DNA of 64,000 nt, taken from the NCBI RefSeq assembly GCF_013394165.1, contig NZ_CP041330.1:1294501-1358500 (forward strand). The letters are read 5' to 3'. The position numbers and the translations under genes are program-made. Shown one piece after another: positions 17,805 through 26,808 of the stretch. Position 1 is the first letter of the stretch, and each line of letters starts with the position of its first letter. The notes beneath the pieces are model-generated. The model did not search any database, had not been told where the DNA came from, and worked only from the letters and a program-made list of their open reading frames with translations. The stretch comes from Pseudoalteromonas sp. Scap06 (GTDB lineage: Bacteria > Pseudomonadota > Gammaproteobacteria > Enterobacterales > Alteromonadaceae).

Positions 17805-19093
17805 TTATTGTAAGTAGTCAACGACCAGTTGAGATAATGATTCTACGCCAAGTTGTAATGCGCTTTCGTCAACATAAAACTGAGGTGAATGATTACTTGG
17901 TGCCGTTTTAGCGTTTTGATCTTTCGGAGTAATGCCTAAAAAGTAAAACAGCCCAGGGGTTTCTAGTGCATAATAGCTAAAGTCTTCTGCACCGGTAATT
18001 AAATCTGTGGTAATAATGTTGTCAGCACCAGCAATACGGGCAAGTGTAGGGGTCATTTTTTGGGTCAGTGCAACATTATTTACTGTTACAGGGTAGCCGT
18101 GATCTATATGCACATCAGCTTTAGCCCCCGCGGATTCGGCAACCAGCTCAGCGGTTTTAGCTAAACGTTTTTTAATATCGGCACGCATCGTTTGATCAAA
18201 GGTTCTAATTGTACCAATAAGCTCTACATTATCGGGGATAATATTTGAGCGTATGCCGCCGTTAATCGCGCCAAATGAAATAACAGAAGGCGCTTTAGTT
18301 ACATCTACCTGGCGAGAGGCAATTGTTTGAGTTGCCATTATAATTTGTGATGAAGCAACAATGGGATCTACGCCATTCCAAGGGCGCGAGCCATGAGTTT
18401 GACGACCCGTTACGTTAATTGTGAAAGAGTCTTCACTGGCCATTAGAGGCCCTTCTCTAAAGCCAATTTGACCAGTATTAAGTGAGCTGGTGACATGCAA
18501 GCCAAACACCGCTTCAGGTTTTTGTTTAAATAAACCTTCTTTTAGCATTAGCTCTGCGCCTCCTTCTTCTCCTTCGGGGGCACCTTCTTCATCCGGTTGA
18601 AATACAAACAGTACGTCACCCGCTAACTGATCTTTAATTTTTACCAGTGACTCTGCTACGGCCATTAGAATAGCAACATGAGTGTCGTGCCCGCAGGCAT
18701 GCATAACGCCTACTTCATTACCACGATAGGTTGAGGTTTGTTTAGAGGCAAAGGGTAAATCAACTTGTTCGGTAACGGGTAAAGCATCCATATCGGCACG
18801 AAGGGCGATTAAAGGGCCTTTTTACCACCGCTTAATTTAGCCACAACACCGGTATGCGCAACATCGGTTTGTACTTCAAGCCCCAGTGATTTTAAATGGT
18901 TAGTAATGTACTTAGCGGTTTCAAATTCGCGATTACTCAGCTCTGGATATTGATGCAAATGGCGACGCCATGTAATGACTTTTTCACTTACACTTTGTGT
19001 TGCTTGTTCAAGTTGGGTGTTAATACTACTAGCAAAACTAGGCGCTGAAATTGCAGTAAATAAAACACTGCTAAAAATTATTTTTTTTATCAT
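17805..19093 (-). pseudogene. M20D family amidohydrolase (hippurate hydrolase/IAA-amino acid hydrolase type), split by a frameshift
   Basis: Two adjacent frames together encode one ~429-residue exported zinc amidohydrolase. The first (19093 to 18809) has a signal peptide ending near SFAS, then WRRHLHQYPELSNREFETA and the family lead-in to the metal site. The second (from 18791) begins MDALPVTE, with MHACGHDTHVAILM (zinc-binding) and DEEGAPEGEEGGAE. The expected GPLIALRADMDALP is encoded across the junction in the -1 frame. The break is at a run of five A residues (plus-strand TTTTT at 18819-18823); six would restore GGKKGPLIALRAD. It is therefore either a recent frameshift, a sequencing error in a homopolymer, or less likely a -1 shift at AAAAAG. 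Everything else in the gene looks intact, which argues for a recent event. Confidence 0.85.
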
Positions 19094-19420
19094 TTTAATT
19101 CCTTGATTTTCATCGTGTGTAATTAACTTACGCTATTACATCAATAAAAAGTAGTGTTGTTTAATAGTTAACCACAGTTAAAAGAAAGTTTATTGATACT
19201 GCTTAAGAAGGGGATAAAGCTATTTTGTTTAACACAATAGTTTGGCGCTTTTGTCGTATTTTAACGCAAATATTTAGCTTTAACGGTGAAAATGATAACA
19301 AAATGTTGCATTTTTTAAATTTGTTCCCAATACTGGTCAATGCATTGCTTTTACCATGCACTGACAACATCGTGTAATAAGCTAAGCATAATAAAAATAT
19401 TCAATCAGTTAAGGATTAAT
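19094..19420. other. Intergenic region between divergent amidohydrolase and hydrolase genes
   Basis: 327 bp of AT-rich DNA that must hold the promoters of both divergent genes. I see no convincing palindrome, RNA gene or small reading frame with a ribosome binding site in it. Confidence 0.4.
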
Positions 19421-20479
19421 ATGAACAACACACACACTTTTAAACGCGCGACTTTATTTGCAGCAGCAATAGGGCTCTTAATGAGTTTTTCTGCGCTTAG
19501 TAAAGAGTATAAAGTAGTTTTAATTCATGGTTTGCAAGTATCCCAGCTTACCAATAAAGCAGGTAGTGATGTAGTAAACGATGGCCAAAGCTATTGGCAG
19601 TCTTATTGGGTAAACCGTGCCGACGAGCGCATTGACTGGCCTGCGTATGAACGAATAGAAGGAAAAATTACTACAGATTGGGTATGGCCCAAGCTACAAC
19701 AGATCTCTCGCTCAAATTTATGCGAGCCAGGCTGCGTGTTTGTAACCCACTCTACCGGTGACTTAGTTGCCCGATATATTATAGATAACCAAGAAAACTG
19801 GCTAGAAAACGCGGGTTTAAAACCGCTTAATATTATTGCTACCTTTGATTTAGCAGGTGCTGGTGGCGGTAGTGAATTAGCCGACTTAGCGGTGAGTGCG
19901 TTAACCGGCGCATCGTGGAATTTTGCTGTAGATGCTGCATTAACTTGGTGGCTAGGCAGTGAAATTAATGAGGCGGTTGGTGTATTACATGATTTAAAAG
20001 TTAATAATGCACGTAGAATCGCGCCATTACCTGATGCGCGCACACCGCGTTTACGTTTTGTGGCCGATGGTAATGCTTACTTAGGTTTAACGGCTGGCTT
20101 TTTGCGTGGTAACGATGATTCGGTAGTCGCTACTCACTCATCATGCGGTGCAAGCTCGGTAAGCTCATTTGGCAGTTGTAGCGCCAATATTGATACCAAT
20201 GGGCGTTTAAAATCGCAAGGTGATGCTGTTAGTAGCTTCATGCCATACCATTATCCATTAATGATGACTAACAGTTACAGCCATAACGAAATTCAACAAG
20301 CGCAGCACCAAGGTAATGTAACGGTGGCAATGAATAATATTAGCGTGGCTGGCGATAAATTAGGATATGAAACTGTCGATGAAACTACCGGTAGTTGGTT
20401 TTGGAAAAAACAATACCGCTATGTGAAAGACTCTGATAATTTGAGTGCTTCAACGCTCATATATAATGTGATCCCATAA
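19421..20479 (+). CDS. Exported alpha/beta hydrolase, lipase-like
   Basis: 352 residues from ATG 19421, preceded by AAGGA; an in-frame ATG at 19340 has no binding site. A signal peptide ends near SALS, followed by EYKVVLIHGLQVSQL, the strand and oxyanion loop of alpha/beta hydrolases. The nucleophile elbow is FVTHSTGDLVARYI near residue 110, a T-H-S-T-G variant of GHSxG. The lid region contains a glycine-rich stretch (DLAGAGGGSELADLAVSALT). The catalytic acid and His are not certain; HYPLMMTNSYSHNE near 285 holds the likely His. Secreted or periplasmic esterase or lipase activity is inferred; the substrate is unknown. It is followed by a terminator-like hairpin and a gene of unknown function on the same strand. 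Confidence 0.65.
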   Translation: MNNTHTFKRATLFAAAIGLLMSFSALSKEYKVVLIHGLQVSQLTNKAGSDVVNDGQSYWQSYWVNRADERIDWPAYERIEGKITTDWVWPKLQQISRSNLCEPGCVFVTHSTGDLVARYIIDNQENWLENAGLKPLNIIATFDLAGAGGGSELADLAVSALTGASWNFAVDAALTWWLGSEINEAVGVLHDLKVNNARRIAPLPDARTPRLRFVADGNAYLGLTAGFLRGNDDSVVATHSSCGASSVSSFGSCSANIDTNGRLKSQGDAVSSFMPYHYPLMMTNSYSHNEIQQAQHQGNVTVAMNNISVAGDKLGYETVDETTGSWFWKKQYRYVKDSDNLSASTLIYNVIP

Positions 20480-20489
20480 AGGTGATTGT

Positions 20490-20518
20490 GCGTGCGGCTT
20501 TATATGCTGCATGCTTTT
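20490..20518 (+). terminator. Hairpin terminator after the lipase-like gene
   Basis: GCGTGCGGC (20490-20498) pairs with GCTGCATGC (20506-20514), nine pairs including two G-U, loop TTTATAT, followed by TTTT. Confidence 0.6.
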
Positions 20519-20634
20519 GGTACCAATTAGCTTTATGCAGTTATTTATTTTTAGCCAAAAAAAGCTTAATGCAAATTGCATCAGCTTTACGTTCTAAAAG
20601 TGATTAACTGCTTGATGTTATAGGATAAATAACA

Positions 20635-21696
20635 ATGAAAAAATCCTACGTTATTGTTTTAGTAATAATAGTTACCGGCTTGATGTGGTTTTTAGGTAAA
20701 GGCAATGCTAGTTATTCAGCTTCGCAAACAACAGCTAAAGAGCATAAAAAAACACCTGAATTTGTTGCTATGCCAGCAAAACCTAAGGTACTAGATATTA
20801 AACCGAGCATAAAAAACATGCCTAAAGAGCAGCATGAGTTTAATGAAGATATAGCTAAAGCAGCATCGGCAGTCGCGCAGCAATATCAGCAAAGCTTAGC
20901 ATTTCCACCTTATTCGCAACCTTTAACGGTATATGATGAAGACCGGCTTAAGCCAAATCAGTTTTTTCCTGTTACTAGCCCTGTAGGAGAGCAAGGGGGG
21001 GAGTTAACCTTAAGTTTATCTCAATATCGCTATGTCTATCCGCAAGCAATTGAATTAACCATAAGCGCACAAAATTTAGGTAAAGCACAGGTAACACTCA
21101 GTGATACGGATACCAAACAGCCGTTAAAAACACATAGCGGTGTTGCTCGTGACAATAAGCTAGCAATTACGTTTAAAGGTGAGGAAGACTATCCTCGTAA
21201 TTTACAATTATTAGTTGAAGCCGACATTGCAGGTAAAATGGTCCCTGTGGTGGCACAAATACAATATATGCCGCCTAGTGCAACCCTAACTAGCTTTGAT
21301 AGCGCGTATCCACGTAATGATAATATGATAGTGCCTGCTAATTTAACGGTTATAAAAAGTGGCTTATATCGCTTAAGAGCTAACTTATACAGTGGTAGTT
21401 CGCCATTAGCGCATTTAGTTGCTAAAGCACGTTTAAATGAGGGCAGCGAAAAAATTGATTTTAAAGCGCATTGGTCTGTTTTGCCTAAGCAAACAAATGG
21501 CTTACGATTGAGTGACTTTGTTATTGAGCGTATGTCGCCAAGCCCAGGTGAGCGTAACAGCTTTGGGCAAAGTAAAGTGAGTGAGTTTACTATTGAAGAT
21601 TTTGCTTACGATAGCTTACAGCAGCTACCTTATCAGGCGAATAAACAAGAATTGCAGAGTTTAGAGTTTTTACAAGGATTAGCTGCCGGTAAGTAG
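20635..21696 (+). CDS. Membrane-anchored periplasmic protein of unknown function
   Basis: 353 residues that I do not recognise. The first 20 residues (KKSYVIVLVIIVTGLMWFLG) are an uncleaved-looking membrane anchor, followed by a Lys/Pro-rich linker to about residue 110. The rest is rich in beta-forming segments, such as GGELTLSLSQYRYVYPQAIE and ANLTVIKSGLYRLRANLYSG, suggestive of a beta-sandwich facing the periplasm. It lies 155 bp after the lipase-like gene on the same strand. Its build, an N-terminal anchor plus periplasmic body, resembles that of lipase-specific foldases, but I see no foldase motif, so a partnership is speculation. Confidence 0.6.
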   Translation: MKKSYVIVLVIIVTGLMWFLGKGNASYSASQTTAKEHKKTPEFVAMPAKPKVLDIKPSIKNMPKEQHEFNEDIAKAASAVAQQYQQSLAFPPYSQPLTVYDEDRLKPNQFFPVTSPVGEQGGELTLSLSQYRYVYPQAIELTISAQNLGKAQVTLSDTDTKQPLKTHSGVARDNKLAITFKGEEDYPRNLQLLVEADIAGKMVPVVAQIQYMPPSATLTSFDSAYPRNDNMIVPANLTVIKSGLYRLRANLYSGSSPLAHLVAKARLNEGSEKIDFKAHWSVLPKQTNGLRLSDFVIERMSPSPGERNSFGQSKVSEFTIEDFAYDSLQQLPYQANKQELQSLEFLQGLAAGK

Positions 21697-21713
21697 CAGC
21701 ATAGAACAGAGTG

Positions 21714-21739
21714 AAGGGTTTGCATTACTGCAAACCCTT
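21714..21739. terminator. Perfect hairpin between convergent genes
   Basis: AAGGGTTTGCA (21714-21724) pairs perfectly with TGCAAACCCTT (21729-21739), loop TTAC. It lies between the stops of the unknown plus-strand gene and minus-strand ttcA. Neither strand has a T run directly after the stem (plus strand continues AAAAAATT), so it is a non-canonical terminator or a protective 3' hairpin. Confidence 0.5.
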
Positions 21740-21745
21740 AAAAAA

Positions 21746-22660
21746 TTAGCTTAAATTAATTGTAACCACGTCGGCTTGGTTTAGTTCATCTTGTTCAGGA
21801 TTAACCGGCGTTTTTGGTATATCTGGTTTATCTAACGCGATATCGCCACCATCAATAACGTCACCGGTTTGCAGATTAGCAAAATCAAACAATTGGTTAT
21901 CAGCTAAATGCGAAGGTACAACATTTTGCATTGCAGTAAAAATACTTTCTATACGCCCTGGGTGCTCTTTATTCCATTGTTCTAGCATGTTCTTGGTGTG
22001 CTTACGTTGTAAGTTTTCTTGTGAGCCACATAAGTTACACGGAATAATAGGGTAGCCTTGACTAAATGCGTATTGGCTAATATCGGCTTCTTTACAATAA
22101 GCTAATGGGCGAATAACCATGTGCTCGCCATTATCACTCATTAGTTTAGCCGGCATACTTTTAAGTTTGCCGCCATAAAACATATTTAAAAACAAGGTTT
22201 CTATCATGTCATCGCGGTGATGACCCAATGCGATTTTAGTAGCGCCTAGCTCTTTAGCCGTACGATATAAAATACCACGGCGTAGACGAGAGCAAAGTGA
22301 GCACGTTGTTTTACCTTCAGGAATAATATCGGTAACAATACTGTAGGTATCTTCTTCGACAATTTTGTATTCAATATTTAAATTATCAAGGTATTCAGGC
22401 AGTACATGCTCAGGGAAGTCTGGTTGTTTTTGGTCAAGGTTAACCGCAAAAAGATCAAACTTGATAGGGGCAACACGCTGTAAATGTTGCAGCATATCGA
22501 GCATAGTGTAACTGTCTTTTCCGCCAGATAAGCACACCATGATACGATCACCTTCTTCTATCATGTTAAAATCCATGACAGCTTGACCTGTGAGGCGACG
22601 TAAACGCTTTTGAAGCTTATTTAAGTTGTGTTGAGCTTTGGCTTGAGCAGAATGAGACAC
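21746..22660 (-). CDS. ttcA: tRNA 2-thiocytidine(32) synthetase TtcA
   Basis: 304 residues (E. coli 311). PP-loop ATPase motif [13 protein letters not shown] with SGGKDS at 45-50. The iron-sulfur cysteines are in [13 protein letters not shown] (C120, C123) and CNLCGSQ (C208, C211); [15 protein letters not shown] lies in between. It adds sulfur at C2 of cytidine 32 in several tRNAs, using a [4Fe-4S] cluster and ATP. It lies downstream of uspE on the same strand, as in the E. coli uspE-fnr-ttcA neighbourhood. The C-terminus ends in an acidic, poorly conserved tail. Confidence 0.96.
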   Translation of the reverse strand: MSHSAQAKAQHNLNKLQKRLRRLTGQAVMDFNMIEEGDRIMVCLSGGKDSYTMLDMLQHLQRVAPIKFDLFAVNLDQKQPDFPEHVLPEYLDNLNIEYKIVEEDTYSIVTDIIPEGKTTCSLCSRLRRGILYRTAKELGATKIALGHHRDDMIETLFLNMFYGGKLKSMPAKLMSDNGEHMVIRPLAYCKEADISQYAFSQGYPIIPCNLCGSQENLQRKHTKNMLEQWNKEHPGRIESIFTAMQNVVPSHLADNQLFDFANLQTGDVIDGGDIALDKPDIPKTPVNPEQDELNQADVVTINLS

Positions 22661-22752
22661 TACGCCCCCTTATAAACAGTACGGCAAAATTAATTGCTAA
22701 AAATAAAGGGGCGTATTATATGCCATATGTAATATCACAGCTACAGCAAACG

Positions 22753-23679
22753 TTAACTTTCTGCGAGTGGACTTACATAGCCATCAGGTTTCAATGCAAG
22801 TACATCACAATCGAGGCTGTCAATAACATGCTCAGCGGTGTTACCCACTAATGCAGCACTTAAGCCGGTACGTCCCACAGTGCCAATAACCACTAACTCA
22901 CTATTTAAACGACTTGCAACATCCGGTATCACATCTTCTGGCAAGCCCTCTTCAATAAAGCATTGATCAGAGGTTAAGTTAAACTCATTAGCTAATTCAT
23001 TGGTTGATTCAATGTGATGTTTTTTAACTGATTCGTTGTAAAGCCCAGGATTAAACTCAGGAATTTCTATCGCAATATTTACCGGTGTAGCAGGGTAGGC
23101 ATTGACTAAGTTAAGTTTAGCATTAGCCAGTTCACATAAAAATTGTGCATCTTTAATTATGCGTTTATTAAGTGATAGGTGTTGCTCATTTTCACTGACT
23201 GCATTCACAGCAGCTAAAATATTACCTTGTGCTGGCCATTGCATATCTTTAACAAATAGAACGGGCGTTGGGCATTTTCTAACTAAATGCCAGTCTGTAG
23301 GAGTAAAAATAACCGCTTTTAGTGCGCCATGTTGATGCGTACCTTTGATAACCAAGTCGTATTTATCATTGATAACGGTATTAATTATTGCCTCGTATGG
23401 GCGATTATGCCAAATAACTTGCGTATCTATATTTATATTTTGATAAGGAGAGATCAGCTCTTTAAGCCATAGCTCACGATCTTTAAGGACGGCTTGACGC
23501 ATTGCTTCACGTTCATCGCCTGATAGCATAGTAGTCATTTCGTAAGAGAAATCGTAAACCGTCATAAATGCGGTAATGCTCGCACCCGACTTTTTGGCTA
23601 AATCTATTGAACGCGCGAGGGCATTTTGATCGTCTTTAGTTGGATCAATAACCGCGATAATACGTTTAATCATTTCCAT
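22753..23679 (-). CDS. uspE: Universal stress protein UspE (tandem Usp domains)
   Basis: 308 residues (E. coli 316) in two Usp domains, about 1-150 and 155-300. KRIIAVIDPTKDDQNALARS opens the first; VVIGTVGRTGLSAALVGNTA closes the second and is followed by EHVIDSLDCDVLALKPDGY. Cytoplasmic stress-response protein linked in E. coli to motility, adhesion and survival. The first ATG is used because GGAG lies 8 bases upstream. In related genomes uspE normally follows fnr directly; here a beta-helix gene lies between them. Confidence 0.93.
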   Translation of the reverse strand: MEMIKRIIAVIDPTKDDQNALARSIDLAKKSGASITAFMTVYDFSYEMTTMLSGDEREAMRQAVLKDRELWLKELISPYQNINIDTQVIWHNRPYEAIINTVINDKYDLVIKGTHQHGALKAVIFTPTDWHLVRKCPTPVLFVKDMQWPAQGNILAAVNAVSENEQHLSLNKRIIKDAQFLCELANAKLNLVNAYPATPVNIAIEIPEFNPGLYNESVKKHHIESTNELANEFNLTSDQCFIEEGLPEDVIPDVASRLNSELVVIGTVGRTGLSAALVGNTAEHVIDSLDCDVLALKPDGYVSPLAES

Positions 23680-23841
23680 TGTGCTACTCCATTCACTTAA
23701 CAGTTATACATTCAGTGTAACGCAAATACACAACAGTTAAAGGGGGAAGCACTAAGATTATTGTTCTATATCAAGAAATAAAGTTTCTCTAATTTTAAAA
23801 CTCTTTATGTTGAATAAAAGCATGAAGGGCTTTATAAAAAT

Positions 23842-24996
23842 TTAATTATTCTCAGGTTTTATTGAAGTGTTATCTTCTACAGTAAATCCACTCGTTTTTT
23901 TCACAAAGCCCACTTCAGGTAGTAAGTTATAAACGTTATCTTTAATGGTAGAAAACAGATAACTCTTTCCACCTCTACTGAATAAGTTAATAAGATACCA
24001 ATATTTTTTTTCAGGATAAACGGTCATATCAACGTTAATAAAGTGATTGTTATTGATATAAATGCCTCTAACGTATTTGTCATCTATTAGCTCGTCGGTT
24101 ACATCTGACTGTATTCTAATGCCTCCCTTAGAACGTAAAATAGTGTTGTGAGTAAAATAAATATTTCCCCAATTAAAAGGCTCCGTTACACTTCTTGGTT
24201 TATTTGGGTAAGCATTGAGGATAAACTTATCACTGTCTATAAAGGTATTAGCAATAATTTTTACGTTAGAATAATAAGTAATTTCTATAGCAGTGCCTTT
24301 GGTGTTTTTGAAAGTGTTATATCTTACTAGAGCCTTTGATACAGGTTTAACCGTTGCAAATTTCAATGATCCCTTCAATCCCTCAAAAATATTATCTTCA
24401 ACTGTAATATCATGCGTACCTCCATAGTTATTATTCCACGGGTGAGTAGTTGTTACTTGTGTGACATTTTCAAAGTAATTATTACGAATATCAATTCTGA
24501 AAGAATTTATATTCGCATCATGGGATGATAAATGTGAAGATGTTGCTCTTATAGCCGCATCACCAAAATCATAAAAGTGATTATGTTTAATTGAAATATC
24601 TTCGGAGCCTGCAAAAAGGATACCTTGCTCACCCCAAACATAATTAATTTTGTCTGTCGTTAACCCTCTAAAAATAAAACCATTAATTTCTATGAAGCGT
24701 GAATTATAAAAGGATAAAATATATTCTCCTTCAAATTGGTCACACTTTTTTAGTATGACGCCAGCATTAGCGGTGATAGTAATGTTACTAAGGTTTCTGA
24801 CGATAATAGCTGAACATATATCGTAAACTCCTGGTTTGTCTATTTTAAGCTCAGAGTTTTCTGCAGTGTTTAAAATCAAGTCTTTTAGTGCTTGTGAGTC
24901 ATCAATTCCATCATCGGGGATCATAGAGCTTGATACTTGACTACTAAATAAAATACTTAAAGAAAGAGTGATAAATAGAAATAAAGAATAAGGCAT
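23842..24996 (-). CDS. Exported right-handed parallel beta-helix protein, possible polysaccharide lyase, likely acquired
   Basis: 384 residues with a signal peptide (PYSLFLFITLSLSILFSSQV, cut near SS). DDGIDDSQALKDLI near residue 27 resembles the N-cap of pectate-lyase-like beta-helices. It is followed by repeated short strands with Asn ladders (ISIKHNHFYDFGDAAIRAT, FRIDIRNNYFENV, ITVEDNIFEGLKG, ALVRYNTFKNTKGTAIEI, IYFTHNTILRSKGGIRI), typical PbH1 repeats. No catalytic residues are certain, so it could be a lyase, an epimerase-like NosD protein or a binding protein. It is clearly more AT-rich, with more Asn, Ile and Lys codons, than uspE and fnr on either side. It interrupts a conserved gene pair, which suggests horizontal acquisition. 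Confidence 0.75.
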   Translation of the reverse strand: MPYSLFLFITLSLSILFSSQVSSSMIPDDGIDDSQALKDLILNTAENSELKIDKPGVYDICSAIIVRNLSNITITANAGVILKKCDQFEGEYILSFYNSRFIEINGFIFRGLTTDKINYVWGEQGILFAGSEDISIKHNHFYDFGDAAIRATSSHLSSHDANINSFRIDIRNNYFENVTQVTTTHPWNNNYGGTHDITVEDNIFEGLKGSLKFATVKPVSKALVRYNTFKNTKGTAIEITYYSNVKIIANTFIDSDKFILNAYPNKPRSVTEPFNWGNIYFTHNTILRSKGGIRIQSDVTDELIDDKYVRGIYINNNHFINVDMTVYPEKKYWYLINLFSRGGKSYLFSTIKDNVYNLLPEVGFVKKTSGFTVEDNTSIKPENN

Positions 24997-25131
24997 AAGA
25001 TTGTCCTTCTATATAAGAGTGTAATAGGACGTAGTTGCTTTTATGTTAGAAAATGAGCTAGGTAAGTAATTATCTTCATCGACTCTTAAAAGTGAATGGT
25101 TAATACCTCTACTCAAAGTGTTAGTAGAGAT

Positions 25132-25158
25132 AGAGCATAATTGCAATAATTACGCTCT
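25132..25158. terminator. Weak hairpin downstream of fnr
   Basis: AGAGC (25132-25136) with GCTCT (25154-25158), plus inner TAATT with AATTA and one A-C mismatch. It lies about 40 bp after the fnr stop and 135 bp before the beta-helix start on the minus strand. No T run follows, so the role is unclear. Confidence 0.3.
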
Positions 25159-25196
25159 GATTTAGGGGGGATTAATTTTAAAATGAGAAACTATTA

Positions 25197-25934
25197 TTAA
25201 CGGGGTTTTATAATAGCAGCTGTTTTTGCAAGCGCGTCATTATCTAAAATAGTAATAAACTTACCTTCTACTTTGATTAAATCTGCTTTTTGAAAACGGC
25301 TCAATAAACGGCTAATAGTTTCAACAGTTAAACCAAGGTAGTTGCCAATTTCACCGCGGGTCATGGTAAATCTAAATTCTTTACGTGAAAAACCACGTTC
25401 ACCAAAACGCTCTGATAAATTATAAATAAAACTCGCTAGACGCTCTTCGGCAGACTTCTTATTGAGTAATAGCAGCATTTCTTGATCGTAGGTTATTTCA
25501 CTACTCATTAAGCGCATAATTTGTTGGCGTAGCTTAGGCAACTTACCAGCGAGTTCATCAAGGGTATCAAAGGGGATTTCACATACCATTGAGGTTTCTA
25601 GTGCTTGAGAAAAGCTTTGGTGCTGCATTTTATTAATGGCATCAAATCCAACAAGGTCGCCAGCTAAATGAAAGCCTGTAATTTGTTCATCGCCTTGCTC
25701 AGACAATGTATACGATTTAAACGAACCCGAACGAACCGCAAAAATTGCATTTAAAGGCGCGCCCGATTCAAATAAGTAGTCACCTTTGTGTAATGGTTTT
25801 TTTCGCTCAATGATCTCATCAAGTTTATCCATTTCTTGGCCATTTAAAGAAAATGGTAAACATAACTGGCTAATACTGCAGTTATTACAGCTAATGGCAC
25901 AATTACCTTTAGCACGACTTTGAGAAAAATCCAT
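25197..25934 (-). CDS. fnr: FNR/EtrA oxygen-sensing transcriptional regulator
   Basis: 245 residues. The oxygen-labile [4Fe-4S] ligands are present: C16, C19 and C25 in [15 protein letters not shown], with the fourth at C118 (MVCEIP), matching E. coli C20, C23, C29 and C122. A cyclic-nucleotide-fold sensor domain and dimer helix lead to a C-terminal helix-turn-helix, [21 protein letters not shown]205, S208 and R209 are the FNR-type base contacts, so it should bind TTGAT-N4-ATCAA. Transcribed after the ccoNOQP-HIS/safE genes, 42 bp downstream of the SafE-like gene. It is called etrA in Shewanella. Confidence 0.95.
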   Translation of the reverse strand: MDFSQSRAKGNCAISCNNCSISQLCLPFSLNGQEMDKLDEIIERKKPLHKGDYLFESGAPLNAIFAVRSGSFKSYTLSEQGDEQITGFHLAGDLVGFDAINKMQHQSFSQALETSMVCEIPFDTLDELAGKLPKLRQQIMRLMSSEITYDQEMLLLLNKKSAEERLASFIYNLSERFGERGFSRKEFRFTMTRGEIGNYLGLTVETISRLLSRFQKADLIKVEGKFITILDNDALAKTAAIIKPR

Positions 25935-25976
25935 AAGTTCAATCCGTTAAATTTCTATGCACGACATTTTATAATG

Positions 25977-26648
25977 TTAATGCACTAGCTTATCTGTTGC
26001 AATGATCAGAAGGTAGATACCATACCAAATGATAACACTGCCTAATGTTATTCGTGTCCATGGGTGATTAAAAAGCGCATTTAGCTTTTGTGCAGCCATA
26101 CCTAAGGTGATCATGGCAGGAAATGTGCCTAGAGCAAATGCCAGCATAACTAAAGCACCATTAATAGCGTTGCCACTGGTCATTGCCCAAGTAAGTGCAG
26201 AGTATACTAAACCGCACGGTAACCAGCCCCATAACGCGCCATAGCCAAGGGCTTTAAAAGGCGAATCAATGGGCATTAAATATTTATTAAGTTTAATTAA
26301 ATGCTGCCAAATGAGGGTTTTACCCAGTTTTTCGAGCCACTGTAAGGTGGCGGCTAAGCGCATAATATAAATGCCAACCAGTAACATAAAAATACCGGCT
26401 AAAAATGACAGAAATAATGAAAAAGCAGAATTTTGCGTAGCAAACTGGCTACTAATACCCGCAACAAGGGCTCCTGCTAGCATATAACTTAAAGCTCGAC
26501 CGCTGTTATAAGCTAGAGAATATAACCACGTTTGACGTTTATTGCTGGCAAGTTGTAATGAGCTGGCAATACCACCACACATAGCAATGCAATGACCACT
26601 GCCAATTAAACCCATTAAAAAAGCGCTAACAAAAATAGGGTCAATCAT
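25977..26648 (-). CDS. SafE/TauE-like (DsbD-type) inner-membrane protein linked to cbb3 oxidase
   Basis: 223 residues from ATG 26648, which overlaps the end of ccoS by 8 bp; a longer in-frame start at 26681 lies inside ccoS. About six hydrophobic helices; the opening FLMGLIGSGHCIAMCGGI has the GxxHCxxMCGG signature of the sulfite exporter TauE/SafE-like proteins found at the end of cco gene clusters. Members are thought to help copper or haem supply during oxidase assembly, but the function is not settled. GALWGWLPCGLVYSALTWA is the second half-repeat, also with a conserved Cys. Confidence 0.85.
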   Translation of the reverse strand: MIDPIFVSAFLMGLIGSGHCIAMCGGIASSLQLASNKRQTWLYSLAYNSGRALSYMLAGALVAGISSQFATQNSAFSLFLSFLAGIFMLLVGIYIMRLAATLQWLEKLGKTLIWQHLIKLNKYLMPIDSPFKALGYGALWGWLPCGLVYSALTWAMTSGNAINGALVMLAFALGTFPAMITLGMAAQKLNALFNHPWTRITLGSVIIWYGIYLLIIATDKLVH

Positions 26649-26808
26649 TACTTTTATTGTGCTGCTCTTTGTCGTCTTCAAACAAAATACTGTGGCCTTG
26701 CTTGTTTAAATCAGAGAATTGCTCGCCTTTTACTGCCCAAAAAAATACGCCAATAGCAATCAATACAAACAAAATAGCGATAGGAACTAAAATATAAATT
26801 ATGCTCAT
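26641..26808 (-). CDS. ccoS: cbb3-type oxidase assembly protein CcoS
   Basis: 55 residues: MSIIYILVPIAILFVLIAIG opens a single membrane helix followed by VFFWAVKGEQFSDLNKQG and an acidic tail. The length and the FFWAV..GQF-like turn are characteristic of CcoS, needed for cofactor insertion into cbb3 oxidase. The start ATG overlaps the ccoI stop (ATGA), and the last 8 bp overlap the next gene. Confidence 0.92.
   Translation of the reverse strand: MSIIYILVPIAILFVLIAIGVFFWAVKGEQFSDLNKQGHSILFEDDKEQHNKSND

Noticed and set aside
18819-18823. Programmed frameshifting as the normal way to make the M20 amidohydrolase
   Set aside because: Five A residues after T do not form a proper X XXY YYZ slippery site, and M20 enzymes are not known to need frameshifting; a one-base indel is simpler.
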